This document shows, piece by piece, positions 13,166 through 13,755 of a stretch of 13,755 nt of DNA. Under the pieces are notes generated by a model. The model searched no databases, was not told the origin of the DNA, and worked only from the letters and a program-made list of their open reading frames with translations. Numbering within the stretch: position 1 is the stretch's first letter; each line of letters begins with the position of its first letter. Made by a program: the position numbers and the translations under genes. The stretch comes from an uncultured Oscillospiraceae bacterium (lineage in GTDB: Bacteria > Bacillota > Clostridia > Oscillospirales > Oscillospiraceae): NCBI GenBank assembly GCA_947628975.1, contig CANRBW010000024.1, forward strand, positions 1 through 13,755. The letters run 5' to 3'.

Positions 13166-13302
13166 GAGAATACCTCCTATTAAGATTACCGGCTCTCGCC
13201 GGTGCGTCGGCAAGGTATCTGGGCTTAGGCACCGTCCCGACCTGTTGCCGACGGCGGGGGAAATGCTTCAAAAACCGGGGCGAGGCGGGCTGGGGTCACC
13301 AG
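13166..13302 (-). promoter_or_regulatory. structured rpsN-rpsH intercistronic RNA (candidate cis-regulator)
   Basis: The 130-base gap can form three hairpins in the mRNA. (1) At the rpsN stop, GGCGAG (13303-13308) pairs with CTCGCC (13279-13284), enclosing CTGG/CCAG around TGA; five U follow a few bases later. (2) CGTCGGCAA (13245-13253) pairs with TTGCCGACG (13205-13213), with GGT/ACC continuing inside beyond a 2-base bulge. (3) ACCGGC-GAGA-GCCGGT (13188-13203) has a GNRA tetraloop and lies 9 bases before the rpsH AGGAGG. CTCGCC of hairpin 1 could instead pair with GGCGAG in hairpin 3, so alternative folds exist. I could not match it to a known riboswitch or r-protein leader from memory. Function is inference. 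Confidence 0.5.
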
Positions 13303-13481
13303 CTCGCCTTTTTCACCCCAGGAATTTGACCTTTGTAGGCCAGCTCCCGGAAGCAGATGCGGCAGATGCCGTAGTCCCGGAGATAGGCGTGGGGCCGGCC
13401 GCAGATCTTGCAGCGGTTATAACGCCGAGTGGAGAATTTGGGCTTTCCCTGCTGCTTGAGGATCATGGATTTCTTCGCCAT
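13296..13481 (-). CDS. rpsN: 30S ribosomal protein S14, zinc-binding type (type Z)
   Basis: 61 residues, the short zinc form (usual 61). Two CxxC pairs, Cys24/Cys27 and Cys40/Cys43, form the zinc site, followed by F-R-E-L-A-Y-K-G-Q-I-P-G-V-K-K-A-S-W, the standard ending. S14 is in the 30S head. AAAGGAG is 9 bases before the ATG at 13481 and overlaps the rplE stop codon region, so the two genes are coupled. A second, zinc-free S14 elsewhere in the genome cannot be judged from here. Confidence 0.99.
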   Translation of the reverse strand: MAKKSMILKQQGKPKFSTRRYNRCKICGRPHAYLRDYGICRICFRELAYKGQIPGVKKASW

Positions 13482-13496
13482 TTCTCAGCTCTCCTT

Positions 13497-13755
13497 TCAG
13501 CGCACGAAGGGAGCGCCGATGAGCTCCAGCAGAGCGCGGCCCTCTTCGTCGGTGTTGGCGGTGGTGCAGATGATCACGTCCATGCCCCGGATCTTGTCGA
13601 TCTTGTCGTAGTCGATCTCGGGGAAGATCAGCTGCTCCTTCAGGCCCAGGGCGTAGTTCCCACGGCCGTCAAAAGAGTTGGGGTTGATGCCCCGGAAGTC
13701 ACGGACGCGGGGCAGCGCCACGCTGAACAGCCGGTCCAGGAACTCCCACATCTTG
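13497..13755 (-). CDS. rplE: 50S ribosomal protein L5 (C-terminal part; 5' end outside window)
   Basis: The frame is open to the window edge; about 85 of the usual 179 or so residues are visible, beginning K-M-W-E-F-L-D-R-L. The block L-P-R-V-R-D-F-R-G-I then S-F-D-G-R-G-N-Y and L-K-E-Q-L-I-F-P-E-I-D-Y-D-K is diagnostic of L5, as is the G-M-D-V-I-I-C-T-T-A-N-T-D-E-E strand. L5 carries 5S rRNA into the central protuberance with L18 and contacts S13 and P-site tRNA. The stop lies 15 bases before rpsN. Confidence 0.98.
   Translation of the reverse strand, partial: KMWEFLDRLFSVALPRVRDFRGINPNSFDGRGNYALGLKEQLIFPEIDYDKIDKIRGMDVIICTTANTDEEGRALLELIGAPFVR

Noticed and set aside
13166..13213. N-terminal extension of rpsH
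   Set aside because: The extra 16 codons do not resemble S8, and AGGAGG sits 7 bases before the ATG at 13165.
13166..13295. Known riboswitch or self-cleaving ribozyme in the rpsN-rpsH gap
   Set aside because: I compared it with remembered consensus cores (THF, c-di-GMP, SAM, preQ1, NiCo, hammerhead, twister) and none fitted; left as an unassigned structured RNA.

Overview
The window is a high-GC stretch of a Firmicutes chromosome. It most resembles the Oscillospiraceae / Flavonifractor-Lawsonibacter-Oscillibacter group; this is inferred from gene order, the zinc-free S4, the clostridial SLH style and strong AAGGAGG ribosome-binding sites, not from a search. Most of it (about 4.3 to 13.76 kb, minus strand) is the distal part of the S10-spc-alpha ribosomal protein supercluster. 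Reading in the direction of transcription the order is rplE (5' end outside the window), rpsN, rpsH, rplF, rplR, rpsE, rpmD, rplO, secY, adk, map, a KOW-domain RNA-binding protein gene, infA, rpmJ, rpsM, rpsK, rpsD, rpoA and rplQ. A strong intrinsic terminator follows at 4271-4315. The genes are packed tightly, with several overlaps and stop/start couplings, as expected of one long transcription unit making ribosome parts, the Sec translocon, the methionine aminopeptidase and the RNA polymerase alpha subunit.

Downstream of that terminator lies a single lipoprotein gene of unknown function (3511-4116, minus) with its own near-consensus sigma-A-type promoter. Next comes an AT-richer patch of about 0.8 kb (about 2.66-3.48 kb) unlike its surroundings. 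It holds a truncated YezG/DUF600-like immunity gene, an overlapping upstream reading frame that may be the tail of the cognate toxin, and a cluster of small palindromes. It looks like the debris of a horizontally acquired toxin-immunity module.

The left end (plus strand) holds the 3' part of an S-layer-homology (SLH) cell-surface protein gene. Immediately after it, probably in the same operon, is a secreted subtilisin-family (S8) serine protease, closed by a large nested-hairpin terminator at 2663-2712. These two genes converge on the minus-strand genes.

The points most worth a second look are the unusually long, hairpin-rich 130-nt gap between rpsN and rpsH (a candidate undescribed regulatory RNA), the decayed toxin-immunity patch, the UUG starts of infA and secY with chained overlaps map/KOW/infA, the enlarged external loop of SecY, and a tyrosine-rich insert in the protease. 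No rRNA, tRNA, CRISPR array or intact transposon was seen.
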